Assembly: GCF_003633755.1 (NCBI RefSeq)
Contig: NZ_RBIL01000002.1
Span: 1,612,001 to 1,676,000 of the forward strand
Reading direction: 5' to 3'
DNA from: Solirubrobacter pauli
GTDB taxonomy: Bacteria; Actinomycetota; Thermoleophilia; Solirubrobacterales; Solirubrobacteraceae
DNA: 64,000 nucleotides
Part shown: one piece after another, positions 8,181 to 18,454 of the stretch
Layout: each line of letters begins with the position of its first letter
Position numbering within the stretch: position 1 is the stretch's first letter
Notes under the pieces: generated by a model
Seen by the model: the letters and a program-made list of their open reading frames with translations, nothing else
What the model was told of the DNA's origin: nothing
Databases searched by the model: none
Made by a program: the position numbers and the translations under genes

Positions 8181-9466
8181 CAGGCGGCCAGCTTGGACTC
8201 GTCGCCCGCGACGCCCTGCACGGCGGCGCAGAACTTGTCCTCGTCCGGCCCGATGCCGGCCGCGGACAGGCGTCCCGGCGCCCACAGGTCGTCCACCAGC
8301 GAGCGCATGTCGTCCATCGTGACGGCGTCGATGCGCTCCATGACCTCGTCGGTCTCCAGCAGCGGCAGGCCGAACAGCAGCGAGCCGCCGAGGCGATGCA
8401 TGCGCGCGCCCGTCGACTCCATGCCGAGCACGACCCGCGCCTTGACGTTCTCGCGTGCACGCACGAGCTCCTCCTCAGTCGCCGGCTGCTCGCGCAGGCG
8501 CTCGAGCTCGTCGCTGACGACCTTCATCGCCTCGACGAGGTTGTCCGGACGGGTGCCGACGTACAGGCCGACCTGGCCCGTGTCGGCGTACTGCCCGGTG
8601 AACGAGTAGACGCTGTACGCCAGCCCGCGCTCCTCGCGCACGGCCTGGAAGAGCCGTGAGCTGGACAGGCCGCCGAAGATCGCGTCCAGCACGCGCGCGG
8701 CGAACCGGCGCTCGTCCCCGCGCTGCAGGCCGAGGCCGCCGAGCGTGACGTGCACCTGCTCGGTGTCCTTGCGCACGAAGCGCACGGTCGCCCGCGGGTC
8801 GGCCGGGGCGGGCTCGATGCCCGGCGCGGCCTCGATGCCGTCGTGCGTATGGGCGGTGCGCTGCGCGAGCTCGACGATCGCGTCGTGATCCACGGACCCG
8901 GCCGCGGCGATCACGACGTTGCCGGGCACGTAGCGGCGCTTGTGGAACTCGGCGATGACGTCGATCGGCGTGTCGCGGATCACCGGCGCGCGGCCGATGA
9001 TCGGCCGCCCGAGCGGGTGGTCGCCGAAGACGGCCTCGCCCAGGACGTCGAACACGGTGTCCTGGGGATCGTCCTCGTACATCGCGATCTCCTCGAGCAC
9101 GACCTCGCGCTCGGGATCGACGTCCTGGTAGGCGGGACGCCAGACCATGTCGGCCATGACGTCGAACGCCGCCGGCAGGTGCTGGTCGAGCATCCGCGCG
9201 TAGACCGCGGTGCTCTCCTTGTCCGTGCCGGCGTTCAGCTCGGCGCCCATGCCGTCGAAGAGCTTGTCGATCTCCGCCGAGGCGTAGCGATCGGTGCCCT
9301 TGAACAGCAGGTGCTCCAGGAAGTGGCTGAGCCCGGCCTCCGCGACGGATTCACCGCGCGAGCCGGTGTGCACGAAGAAGCCGAGGGCGGCGGACCGCAC
9401 GGAGGGCATGGCCTCCGTGACGACCCGCAGCCCGCTCTCGAGCTCCGTGATGCGATGGCCGGGCAA
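8180..9466 (-). CDS. M16 family zinc metallopeptidase (mitochondrial-processing-peptidase type)
   Basis: A 428-residue pitrilysin-clan peptidase with the inverted zinc motif HFLEH (H48, E51, H52) and the downstream Glu in VVLEEIAMYEDDP (about 125). The C-terminal half is the usual second, non-catalytic M16 repeat. Actinobacterial genomes often have this gene between pnp and dapB, as here, though its physiological substrate is unclear. No signal peptide is visible, so it is cytoplasmic. The start is TTG, 5 nt after the pnp stop, chosen because the opening HRITELESGLRVVTE aligns with the usual family N-terminus. No ribosome site is visible, so coupling to pnp is likely. Confidence 0.93.
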   Translation of the reverse strand: MPGHRITELESGLRVVTEAMPSVRSAALGFFVHTGSRGESVAEAGLSHFLEHLLFKGTDRYASAEIDKLFDGMGAELNAGTDKESTAVYARMLDQHLPAAFDVMADMVWRPAYQDVDPEREVVLEEIAMYEDDPQDTVFDVLGEAVFGDHPLGRPIIGRAPVIRDTPIDVIAEFHKRRYVPGNVVIAAAGSVDHDAIVELAQRTAHTHDGIEAAPGIEPAPADPRATVRFVRKDTEQVHVTLGGLGLQRGDERRFAARVLDAIFGGLSSSRLFQAVREERGLAYSVYSFTGQYADTGQVGLYVGTRPDNLVEAMKVVSDELERLREQPATEEELVRARENVKARVVLGMESTGARMHRLGGSLLFGLPLLETDEVMERIDAVTMDDMRSLVDDLWAPGRLSAAGIGPDEDKFCAAVQGVAGDESKLAA

Positions 9467-9471
9467 GTGGG

Positions 9472-11784
<2,313 letters not shown>

Positions 11785-11854
11785 ATGTCCCTTTCTCTGC
11801 CCCGCCTCGGAAGTCGGCGGAGTCCTCTGCATCGTCTTGACGCTTCGGTAGTCG

Positions 11855-11883
11855 TTGACATGCATGTTAGTAAGGGCTTACGC
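11855..11883 (+). promoter_or_regulatory. Possible promoter of the reductase gene
   Basis: In the 130-nt divergent gap between pnp and the plus-strand reductase gene there is a perfect TTGACA (11855-11860). A weak TTACGC (11878-11883) lies 17 nt downstream, leaving about a 25-nt leader before the ATG. The -10 match is poor. The pnp promoter must lie in the same gap but I cannot place it. Confidence 0.35.
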
Positions 11884-11914
11884 GTGTAGCGCTGCCGGGT
11901 AGGGTCTGCCGCCA

Positions 11915-13006
11915 ATGGCTGATCGCATCGTCGTCTTCGGGGCCACGGGGTACACGGGCGAGCTGATCGCCTCGCGATTGGCGGCCGCCGGAGCCCGCCC
12001 GGTTCTCGCCGGGCGCTCGGAACGCCGGCTGTCAGCGCTCGCCGAGCGGTTGGGCGGACTGGACTGGGTGCGTGCCGACGCAATGCGCCAGAACACGGTG
12101 TTCGATCTGGTCGGCCCGGGCGACGTGCTGATCTCCACCGTCGGGCCGTTCGCGAAGTGGGGCCTCCCCGCCGCGCGTGCCGCCGTCGCCGCGGGCTGCA
12201 CCTACATCGACACGACGGGCGAGCCGGAGTTCGTCCGGACGCTCTTCGAGGAGCTCGACGGACCGGCGCGGCGCTCGGGCGCACGGCTGATCCCGTCGCT
12301 GTCGTACGAGTTCGCGGCCGGCTCGCTCGCCGGTGCGCTGGCGCTCGAGGAGGCCGGCGAGGACGCCGTGCGCGTGGACATCGGCTACTACGCGATCGGC
12401 GGCGGCCCGAACTCGCTCTCGGCCGGCACGCGCGAGTCGCTGGTCGGCATCGTCCTGGGCGACCACTTCGCCTACCGCGACGGCACCGTCCGCGGCGTGC
12501 GCGCCGCCGAGCGCGTGCGGTCGTTCCGCGTGGCCGGCAAGTCCCGCGAGGCGTTCTCGCTCGGTGGCGCGGAGCACTACGCGCTGCCCGCGTCGTTCGC
12601 GGGGCTGCGCGAGGTCAACGTGTACACGGGCTGGTTCGGGCCGTTGTCCCGTGCCGTCCAGGCCGGCTCGATCGCGGGGACGGTCGTGCAGCGGGTGCCG
12701 TTGGTGCGCCCGACCATGAAGTGGTGGGGTGAGCGGGCCGTGTCACTGGTCGGCGCACCCGACCGTGGGACGACGCCCGACGGCGTGCGGTCGTGGATCG
12801 CGGCGGAGGCGCTGTCGGCGTCAGGCGACGTGCTCGCGCGCGTGGACCTCGCCGGCGCGGACGGGTACGACTTCACCGCGTCCCTGGTCGCGTGGGCCGC
12901 GCAGCGCTCGGTCGAAGGCGCGGGCGTGCTCGGGTCGGTGCAGGCGTACGGGCTCGAGGCGCTGGAGCGCGGGGCCCTCGACGCAGGCCTCGAGCGCGCC
13001 CGGTAG
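11915..13006 (+). CDS. Saccharopine dehydrogenase-like NAD(P)-binding reductase
   Basis: A 363-residue protein with an N-terminal Rossmann motif, VVFGATGYTGELIA (6-19), characteristic of the saccharopine dehydrogenase-like superfamily that includes mycobacterial trans-acting enoyl reductases. Further family features are the ISTVGPF segment and the AGCTYIDTTGE strand-turn, which line the cofactor cleft. The C-terminal half is the alpha/beta dimerisation domain. Predicted cytosolic or membrane-associated. The substrate cannot be inferred: lysine metabolism is unlikely without neighbours, and a lipid reductase role is possible. It stands alone, divergent from pnp, and starts the block of genes inserted between pnp and rpsO. 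Confidence 0.82.
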   Translation: MADRIVVFGATGYTGELIASRLAAAGARPVLAGRSERRLSALAERLGGLDWVRADAMRQNTVFDLVGPGDVLISTVGPFAKWGLPAARAAVAAGCTYIDTTGEPEFVRTLFEELDGPARRSGARLIPSLSYEFAAGSLAGALALEEAGEDAVRVDIGYYAIGGGPNSLSAGTRESLVGIVLGDHFAYRDGTVRGVRAAERVRSFRVAGKSREAFSLGGAEHYALPASFAGLREVNVYTGWFGPLSRAVQAGSIAGTVVQRVPLVRPTMKWWGERAVSLVGAPDRGTTPDGVRSWIAAEALSASGDVLARVDLAGADGYDFTASLVAWAAQRSVEGAGVLGSVQAYGLEALERGALDAGLERAR

Positions 13007-13035
13007 CGGATTCCGTTGCCAAACCGGGTAAGCGT

Positions 13036-14946
13036 GTGCCCGTGAAGCACGCCGTCCTCACCCTCGCCCTCTTCCTCGCCGTCGCCACGTCGGCTGACGC
13101 CGCGTCCTACGCCGGCAAGCCGATCAAGCAGGACGGCTTCCAGCTTCCGGCCAAGGTCACCGGACCCGACCTGCAGCTCGCCATCAACGGCCGCTTCGCG
13201 ACGCGCTTCTGGCCCGGCGCCAACCTCGGCGCCACCGTGCCGGGGCACTCGCCCGGCGAACTCGCGCCGACGCGCAAGGACTACGACCGCTGGCTGGACG
13301 GCATGCAGGCCATGGGGGTCCGGGTGGTGCGGGTCTACACGATCCTCAAGCCGCGGTTCTACGAGGCGCTCGCGGCGCACAACCGCCGGCACCCGAAGAC
13401 GCCGCTGTACTTCCTCCAGGGCGTCTGGATCCCGGAGGAGGCGTTCCTGCGCACGCAGAACGCGTACGACGCGCAGGTGACGGCGGAGTTCGACCGGGAG
13501 ATCGCCGACGCGGTCGCCGTCGTGCACGGCGACGCGACCCTGAAGGCCCGCCGCGGGCACGCGAGCGGGCGCTACCGGACGGACGTGTCACGGTGGCTGC
13601 TGGCGTGGTCGCCGGGCGTGGAGTGGGACCCCGACGCCGTGGTCAACACGGACGCGGTCAACGCGGGTGCGCCGGCGCACGCCGGGCGGTACATCGAGTC
13701 CGTGCCCGGGGCGACGCCGATGGAGAGCTGGATCGCCGCGCGGCTGGACCATCTCGCCACGCTCGAAGCGCGGCGTGGGTGGAGTCGCCCGGTGACGTTC
13801 ACGAACTGGCTGACGGTCGATCCGCTCGAGCATCCGCTGGAGCCGCTGGACGCCGAGGACAAGGTGAGCGTCGACGCGACGCACCTGCGCGCCACCGCCG
13901 CGTGGCCGGCGGGGTTCTTCGCCTCCTACCACGCGTACCCCTACTACCCCGACTTCCTGCGGCTGGAGTACGCCGGTGGGCGCCCGTCGCCGTACGCCGC
14001 GTACCTGCGCCAGCTGCGCGCGCACCACGCCGGGCAGGCCGTGATGGTCACGGAGTTCGGCGTGCCGAGCGGGCTCGGCGCCGCGCATCGCGGGCCGCTG
14101 GGCCGCGACCAGGGCGATCACGACGAGCGCGAGGCCGCGCGCATCGACGCGTCGATGCTGCGCGAGATCGAGCAGGAGGGCTACACGGGCGGGATCCTGT
14201 TCGAGTGGACCGACGAGTGGTTCAAGCGCACGTGGAACACGCAGGACCTCGCGCAGCCCGTCGACCGCCGGGCGCTCTGGCACAACGTGCTCACCAACGA
14301 GACGCAGTTCGGGGTCGTCGCGACCGAGCCGGGCCGCACGCCGCTCGTCACGCTCGACGGGCGCACGAAGGAATGGGGCCGCGCGACGATCAAGCACGAC
14401 GCCGCCTACCTGTACCTGCGCGCGCGGACCCCGAGCACGATCGACATCGACGTCCGGCCCGGCGGCGGGCCGGACCTGCGCGTGGTGCTCGGCCCGGGCC
14501 GCAAGGCGCGCTTCGAGCAGCCCAACGCCGCCGACCCGATCCCGAGCGTGTTCGGCGTCGGCCAGCGCAGCGAGCCGTGGGTCTCCCCCCGCCTCATCCT
14601 CAGCCGGCCGCTGACGATCCCGACCACGGGCGAGCAGCTTCCGCCCGAGTTCCTGGACCTCGGGACCGTGCGCTGGGGCGGTAGCGACGCACGCCGGCTC
14701 GTCGCGGGCTCCGGACGCAACGTCGAGCTGCGGATCCCATGGATGCTGCTCGGCTTCGCGGACCCGTCGTCACGGCGCGTGTTCACGCCCGACCCGACCG
14801 GGGGCGTCAGCTTCCGCACGGTCAGCGGGATCGAGGTCGACGGGCGCCGCTACACGTGGTCGAGCTGGAACCGCGTCGCCTGGCACGAGCGCCGCAAGGC
14901 GGGCTGGAGCACGCTCAAGTCCGCGTTCGCGAGAGCCGCGCGCTGA
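13036..14946 (+). CDS. Secreted glycoside-hydrolase-like protein
   Basis: About 636 residues with a signal peptide (VKHAVLTLALFLAVATSADA). The next ~400 residues look like a TIM-barrel glycosidase: MGVRVVRVYTIL, FLQGVWIPEE, a conserved FTNWLTVDPLEHP, FFASYHAYPYYPDF, VMVTEFGVPSGLG with a candidate catalytic Glu, and GGILFEWTDEWFKRTW with a second Glu. The last ~200 residues are a beta-rich domain resembling a carbohydrate-binding or DOMON-like fold. No glycoside hydrolase family can be assigned. I chose GTG 13036 because GGG lies 7 nt upstream; GTG 13042 is nearly as good. The gene lies 29 nt after the reductase. Confidence 0.8.
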   Translation: MPVKHAVLTLALFLAVATSADAASYAGKPIKQDGFQLPAKVTGPDLQLAINGRFATRFWPGANLGATVPGHSPGELAPTRKDYDRWLDGMQAMGVRVVRVYTILKPRFYEALAAHNRRHPKTPLYFLQGVWIPEEAFLRTQNAYDAQVTAEFDREIADAVAVVHGDATLKARRGHASGRYRTDVSRWLLAWSPGVEWDPDAVVNTDAVNAGAPAHAGRYIESVPGATPMESWIAARLDHLATLEARRGWSRPVTFTNWLTVDPLEHPLEPLDAEDKVSVDATHLRATAAWPAGFFASYHAYPYYPDFLRLEYAGGRPSPYAAYLRQLRAHHAGQAVMVTEFGVPSGLGAAHRGPLGRDQGDHDEREAARIDASMLREIEQEGYTGGILFEWTDEWFKRTWNTQDLAQPVDRRALWHNVLTNETQFGVVATEPGRTPLVTLDGRTKEWGRATIKHDAAYLYLRARTPSTIDIDVRPGGGPDLRVVLGPGRKARFEQPNAADPIPSVFGVGQRSEPWVSPRLILSRPLTIPTTGEQLPPEFLDLGTVRWGGSDARRLVAGSGRNVELRIPWMLLGFADPSSRRVFTPDPTGGVSFRTVSGIEVDGRRYTWSSWNRVAWHERRKAGWSTLKSAFARAAR

Positions 14947-14967
14947 GCGCGGCCGTACTCGCGGCAG

Positions 14968-15429
14968 ATGTTCCGACACCACGTCATCCGCCGCGAGCAG
15001 CGCGTCCTGGGCGATCCCGACACCGTCTTCGGGTTCTTCGCGGACGCGGGCAACCTCGAGTCGATCACGCCGCCCTGGCTGTCCTTCCACATCGTCACGC
15101 CGCGCCCGATCGAGATGCGCCAGGGAGCGCTGATCGAGTACCGGCTCAAGCTGCACGGGCTGCCGATCAGCTGGCTGACGCGGATCGACGAGTGGGTGCC
15201 GGGCGTGCGCTTCGTCGACGCGCAGATCCACGGGCCGTACGCGCTCTGGCACCACACGCACGAGTTCGAGGCGGACGGCGACGGCACGATCGTCCGTGAC
15301 ACCGTCCGCTACGCGCTCCCCTACGGAGTCCTCGGTGGGCTCGCGCACCTCGCGTTCGTCCACCGCGACCTCGAGCGGATCTTCGACTACCGGACCGTGA
15401 GCTTGCCTTCCATGCCCTCGGCACGGTGA
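14968..15429 (+). CDS. SRPBCC (START/Bet v1-like) family protein
   Basis: A 153-residue soluble protein of the SRPBCC fold, a deep hydrophobic pocket that binds lipids, polyketides or other ligands. Family marks are the opening with DPDTVFGFFADAGNLESITPP, the central WLTRIDEWVPGVRFVD, the GPYALWHHTHEFEADGDG turn and the C-terminal helix after VRYALPYG. Related proteins are annotated as cyclases/dehydrases or ligand-binding proteins, often beside oxidoreductases. It starts 21 nt after the secreted hydrolase gene. The last 43 nt overlap the convergent cupredoxin gene tail-to-tail. Substrate unknown. Confidence 0.85.
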   Translation: MFRHHVIRREQRVLGDPDTVFGFFADAGNLESITPPWLSFHIVTPRPIEMRQGALIEYRLKLHGLPISWLTRIDEWVPGVRFVDAQIHGPYALWHHTHEFEADGDGTIVRDTVRYALPYGVLGGLAHLAFVHRDLERIFDYRTVSLPSMPSAR

Positions 15430-15827
15430 TTGCCGACCGGGCAGTAGAACGTGTACTCGCCCGGCTTCAGGTCGACCGTGATCGGCTTCGCGTCCCCGCC
15501 GGTGACGGTCTCCGTCTCGCCGCCGTCGACGCCTTCGATGTCGACGGCGTGCGGCACCTGCGACGGGTTGGCGAACTCGATGGTGGTCTCGCCGGCGTCC
15601 GCCGTCAGCTCGGTCTTGGTGAACTTCAGCGCCCCGCTGGGATCGGCTTCGACCTTCAACGTCGCGCCGCCCGTGGCGGCCTCGGTGGCGGCCTCGGTCG
15701 GGGCCTCGGTGGGCGCTTCGGTGGCGGCTTCGGTGGCCGCGGGGGTCGCGGCGGGCTCTTCGTCGTCACCGCCGCAAGCGGCGAACACCAGCGCGGCACT
15801 CGCCGCGATCACTGCGATACGTCTCAT
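15387..15827 (-). CDS. Cupredoxin-domain lipoprotein
   Basis: A 146-residue lipoprotein. The signal ends in the lipobox VFAAC with Cys18. A linker of about 35 residues follows, built of ATEA/PTEA repeats, then a plastocyanin/azurin-like domain. All four type-1 copper ligands are visible: H93 (VPHAVD), C129 (TFYCP), H134 (GNHRAEGM) and M139. It is expected to be membrane-anchored outside the cell and to carry electrons or bind copper. ATG 15827 is chosen because the signal peptide starts there. It lies 31 nt past the anti-sigma gene stop on the same strand, so it may belong to that transcript. Confidence 0.9.
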   Translation of the reverse strand: MRRIAVIAASAALVFAACGGDDEEPAATPAATEAATEAPTEAPTEAATEAATGGATLKVEADPSGALKFTKTELTADAGETTIEFANPSQVPHAVDIEGVDGGETETVTGGDAKPITVDLKPGEYTFYCPVGNHRAEGMEGKLTVR

Positions 15828-15858
15828 GGCTTGGGGTACGCAGCGCGCCCGGTGAGGT

Positions 15859-16563
15859 TCAGGAGATCTTCGCCCGCAGGATGTCGATGTCCTCGACACG
15901 CCCGCCGGAGTGGTGCGCCCGGCGCACGATCCGCAGCGACTCGTACTGGCCACGCTTGACGGCGCTGGTGAGGATCACGTACCCGTTGCCCTGCGGGTCG
16001 ACCGTGAACGTGCCGGCGCTCGCGCTCCAGCCCTTGGCGTCGCAGAAGACCTCGTAGATGTCCTGCGGCCCGCCCGGCAGGTCGTAGACCCACAGGCGCA
16101 CGACCGTGCCCTCGGTGGTGGTGCGCAGCCCGGCGCGCGCGGTGCCGTTCTGCGCCGCGGGGCCGATCGGCTGCAGGACGAGCCGGTACTGGCTCGCCGG
16201 CCGGCCGCCGTCGCGCTCGAAGTTGAACCCGAGGACCAGCGCGGCCACGGCCACCGCGGCGCCCACGACGGCGGCCGGCAGCGCGATCGCGATCCGCGGT
16301 CGCCAGCGCCGGCGCGGCGGTGTCTGGGGCTCGCGCTCGCGCGCGAACCGGTCCAGCAGGCGTTCCTCGATCGCGGGTGGGAGCGGTTCCTCGTCGGCGC
16401 CGGTCGCCACGGCCAGGTCCAGCAACGCGGGCAGCCCGGCGAGCTCCGCGTGGGTCGCGGCGCACTCGGAGCACTCCTTCAGGTGCGCGGCCACCCGCCG
16501 CGCCTGCTCCATGTCGAGCGAGCCCAGCACGTAGGCGCCGATGTCCTCGTGGACGTGCGTCAC
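15859..16563 (-). CDS. Anti-sigma factor (zinc-finger, RskA-like)
   Basis: A 234-residue single-pass membrane anti-sigma factor. The N-terminal ZAS domain has the zinc motif H27-x3-C31-x2-C34 in AAHLKECSEC. A Pro/Arg linker is followed by a TM helix at about 102-124 (IALPAAVVGAAVAVAALVLG). The outer domain of about 110 residues is beta-rich with the RskA-type stretch LWVYDLPGGPQDIYEVFCDA. It should hold the adjacent ECF sigma factor at the membrane until a signal triggers release or proteolysis. The GTG start overlaps the sigma stop as GTGA, showing translational coupling and supporting this start over longer frames. Confidence 0.92.
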   Translation of the reverse strand: MTHVHEDIGAYVLGSLDMEQARRVAAHLKECSECAATHAELAGLPALLDLAVATGADEEPLPPAIEERLLDRFAREREPQTPPRRRWRPRIAIALPAAVVGAAVAVAALVLGFNFERDGGRPASQYRLVLQPIGPAAQNGTARAGLRTTTEGTVVRLWVYDLPGGPQDIYEVFCDAKGWSASAGTFTVDPQGNGYVILTSAVKRGQYESLRIVRRAHHSGGRVEDIDILRAKIS

Positions 16564-17126
16564 GCACGCACCCCCATCTCTTCCAAGACCAGCCGCAGGG
16601 AGCGCAGCGCGTACCAGGTGCGGCTCTTGACCGTCCCCTCGGGCAACTCGAGCTGCTGGCTGATCTCCCGCACCGACAGTCCTTGGACATGGGCGAGGCG
16701 GATCACCTGACGGTGCTCGGGCGTGAGCTTCTCGATCGCGGTGGCCACCTGCCAACCAAGCATGGCGCGTTCGATCGAGAGGCCTTCGGGGTCCTGCTCG
16801 TCGCGGGGCTCGTGCAACGCCAGCGACGGGCGCACCGCGGCGCGCCGGCGATGGTCGATGATCGCGTGCCGCGCGATCTGGTAGAGCCACGTGCGGACGC
16901 TGCCGCGCGACGGGTCGTAGCTGTCGGCGTGCCGCCAGGCGCGCGTGAAGACCTCCTGCACGACCTCTTCGGCCGTGCCGCGGTCCCCCAGCGCGTTCAG
17001 CGTGAAGCCGAACAGCTCGCCGGCGTACGCCCGGTAGAGCGCACGCAGCGACTCGCCGGTGGCGTCCGACGAGATGCGGGCGAGCAGTTGAGCGTCCGTT
17101 GACATCGACCTCGGGTCATTACGCAC
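16560..17126 (-). CDS. ECF-family RNA polymerase sigma factor
   Basis: A 188-residue two-domain ECF sigma factor. Region 2 contains GTAEEVVQEVFTRAWRHAD and SVRTWLYQIARHAIIDHRRR. Region 4 is LTPEHRQVIRLAHVQGLSVR followed by the recognition helix LPEGTVKSRTWYALRSLR. The closest match is the SigK/SigL-like group that pairs with RskA-type anti-sigma factors, and such a gene follows directly. I chose GTG 17126 because a perfect AGGAGG lies 7 nt upstream. The ATG at 17105 has only 3 nt between GAGG and itself. The target promoters are unknown; the cupredoxin gene downstream of the anti-sigma factor is a natural candidate. Confidence 0.95.
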   Translation of the reverse strand: MRNDPRSMSTDAQLLARISSDATGESLRALYRAYAGELFGFTLNALGDRGTAEEVVQEVFTRAWRHADSYDPSRGSVRTWLYQIARHAIIDHRRRAAVRPSLALHEPRDEQDPEGLSIERAMLGWQVATAIEKLTPEHRQVIRLAHVQGLSVREISQQLELPEGTVKSRTWYALRSLRLVLEEMGVRA

Positions 17127-17209
17127 CGGTCCGCCTCCTGGTTCGGTGCATGGCGTGACCGATCGTTCCAACCTTCGGGTCCCGTCCGCCATAGGACAAT
17201 GGTCCCGGC

Positions 17210-17238
17210 GAACATAAAGGCCCAGGGCCTTTATGTTC
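17210..17238. terminator. Perfect 14-bp palindrome over the DsbA-like gene stop
   Basis: GAACATAAAGGCCC (17210-17223) and GGGCCTTTATGTTC (17225-17238) are exact inverted repeats around one base. As RNA it would fold as a 12-bp stem with a 5-nt loop. It contains the TAA stop of the DsbA-like gene at its edge, so it most likely terminates the rpsO-peroxiredoxin-DsbA transcript before the sigma gene. Confidence 0.7.
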
Positions 17239-17686
17239 CGAGCGCGGCCAGCACGTCGCGGCCCGGGTGCAGCACGCCGTCGAGGAACGCGGACGGCGTC
17301 GTGACGACACCGCAGCTCACGCCGGCGCGGAAGGACGCCTTCACGCGGGCGAGGACGGCCGCGGAGCGGCGGGCGGCGTCGAACGCCTCCACGTCGAGGC
17401 CCAGGGATTCGGCGCGGGACCAGAGGTGCGGGTCCTCGAGGCGGCCCTGGTCGGCGAACAGCGCGTCGTGCATGGGCCAGAACGCGCCCTGCTCGGCGGC
17501 CGCCTCAGCCGCGCAGGCGGCCGGCCAGGCACGCGGGTGCGAGGAGCGCACCGGGAAGTGCCGGAAGCACACCCGCACGTCCAGCTCCGCGAGCCGCTGG
17601 TCGAGCACCGCGCAGAACGGGCACTCGTAGTCGCCGTAGACGATCACCAGGCGACCGTCCCCGCGCACATGGTCATCCGGCCCCAC
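17231..17686 (-). CDS. DsbA-like thioredoxin-fold protein
   Basis: A thioredoxin-fold disulfide oxidoreductase of about 151 residues with the active site CPFC (C22, C25 in VIVYGDYECPFC), the long helical insertion typical of DsbA, and the cis-Pro loop TTPSAFLDG. No signal peptide is seen, so a cytosolic role, perhaps reducing the neighbouring peroxiredoxin, is plausible. The start is uncertain. The family-like sequence PLAPVGPDDHVRG begins before the first usable codon, GTG 17686. An AGGAG at 17724-17728 precedes a CTG at 17719, which may be the real, rare start. It lies just downstream of the peroxiredoxin gene. Confidence 0.83.
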   Translation of the reverse strand: MGPDDHVRGDGRLVIVYGDYECPFCAVLDQRLAELDVRVCFRHFPVRSSHPRAWPAACAAEAAAEQGAFWPMHDALFADQGRLEDPHLWSRAESLGLDVEAFDAARRSAAVLARVKASFRAGVSCGVVTTPSAFLDGVLHPGRDVLAALGT

Positions 17687-17726
17687 CGGGGCCAGCGGGG
17701 ACGAGCCGAGGTCGCTCAGAGGGCTC

Positions 17727-18173
17727 CTACAGCGCGTCGAAGATGAGGTTGGCGCCCGGGAGGACGCCGGGGTTCTCGGCCTGGTGGCTCCAGCGCACCG
17801 TGCCGTCCGGGTCGACGATGACGAGTGCGCGCTCCGCGAACCCACCCTCGTGGTAGACGCCGAACGCGCGGCAGGTCGCGCCCTTGGGCTCGAAGTCCGA
17901 GAGCTGCTGGATCTCGACGCCCAGCTGCTGCTTGAACGCGGACTGCGAGGGCGACGCGTCGCACGACACTCCGTAGAGCGTCGCGCCGCGTGCGGTGAAG
18001 TCTTCCAGCAGGTCGTTGTAGACCGACAGCTGGTCCGTGCAGACCGGCGAGAAGGCGAACGGGTAGAAGACGAGCACCGACGTACGCCCGAGCAGGTGCT
18101 CGCGCGTAAACGGCTCTCCCTCTTCCGTCCTCAGCGTGAAGTCGGGCGCGGGTTGGCCGGCCTCGACTACCAC
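17727..18173 (-). CDS. Peroxiredoxin (AhpE/Bcp-like)
   Basis: A 148-residue thiol peroxidase. The peroxidatic cysteine is C45 in FSPVCTDQL, following the FYPFAF strand of the AhpC-TSA family. There is one more Cys in GVSCDASP (the position of family resolving or structural cysteines) and one in GATCRAFGVYHEGG. It should reduce hydrogen peroxide or organic peroxides in the cytoplasm with electrons from a thioredoxin-like partner, for which the DsbA-like protein encoded next is a candidate. The start is GTG, 11 nt after rpsO, probably in one transcript with rpsO. Confidence 0.93.
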   Translation of the reverse strand: MVVEAGQPAPDFTLRTEEGEPFTREHLLGRTSVLVFYPFAFSPVCTDQLSVYNDLLEDFTARGATLYGVSCDASPSQSAFKQQLGVEIQQLSDFEPKGATCRAFGVYHEGGFAERALVIVDPDGTVRWSHQAENPGVLPGANLIFDAL

Positions 18174-18184
18174 GCCAGCCCTAC

Positions 18185-18454
18185 CTAGCGGCGCAGGCCG
18201 AGCTCGCGGATGAGCGAGCGGTAGCCCTCGAGGTCGTTCTTCTGGAGGTAGTTCAGGAAACGACGGCGGCGACCGACGAGCATCAGAAGGCCCCGGCGCG
18301 AGTGGTGGTCATGCTTGTGTTCGCGCAGGTGCTCCGTCAGGTGGTTGATGCGATGCGTAAGCAGCGCCACCTGGACCTCGGTCTTGCCGGTGTCGTTCTC
18401 GTCCTTGCCGAACCGCGAGATGATCTCGCGCTTTTGCTCTGCGGTCATGCTCAT
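18185..18454 (-). CDS. rpsO: 30S ribosomal protein S15
   Basis: An 89-residue S15, the 16S rRNA central-domain binder. It shows the family core [20 protein letters not shown], the loop [19 protein letters not shown] and the end [12 protein letters not shown]. Two ATGs are possible (18454, 18448). The first overlaps the stop of the upstream GGDEF gene as ATGA. No ribosome-binding sequence precedes either, so translation probably depends on coupling to the GGDEF gene. In most bacteria rpsO sits directly before pnp. Here a block of unrelated genes separates them. Confidence 0.97.
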   Translation of the reverse strand: MSMTAEQKREIISRFGKDENDTGKTEVQVALLTHRINHLTEHLREHKHDHHSRRGLLMLVGRRRRFLNYLQKNDLEGYRSLIRELGLRR

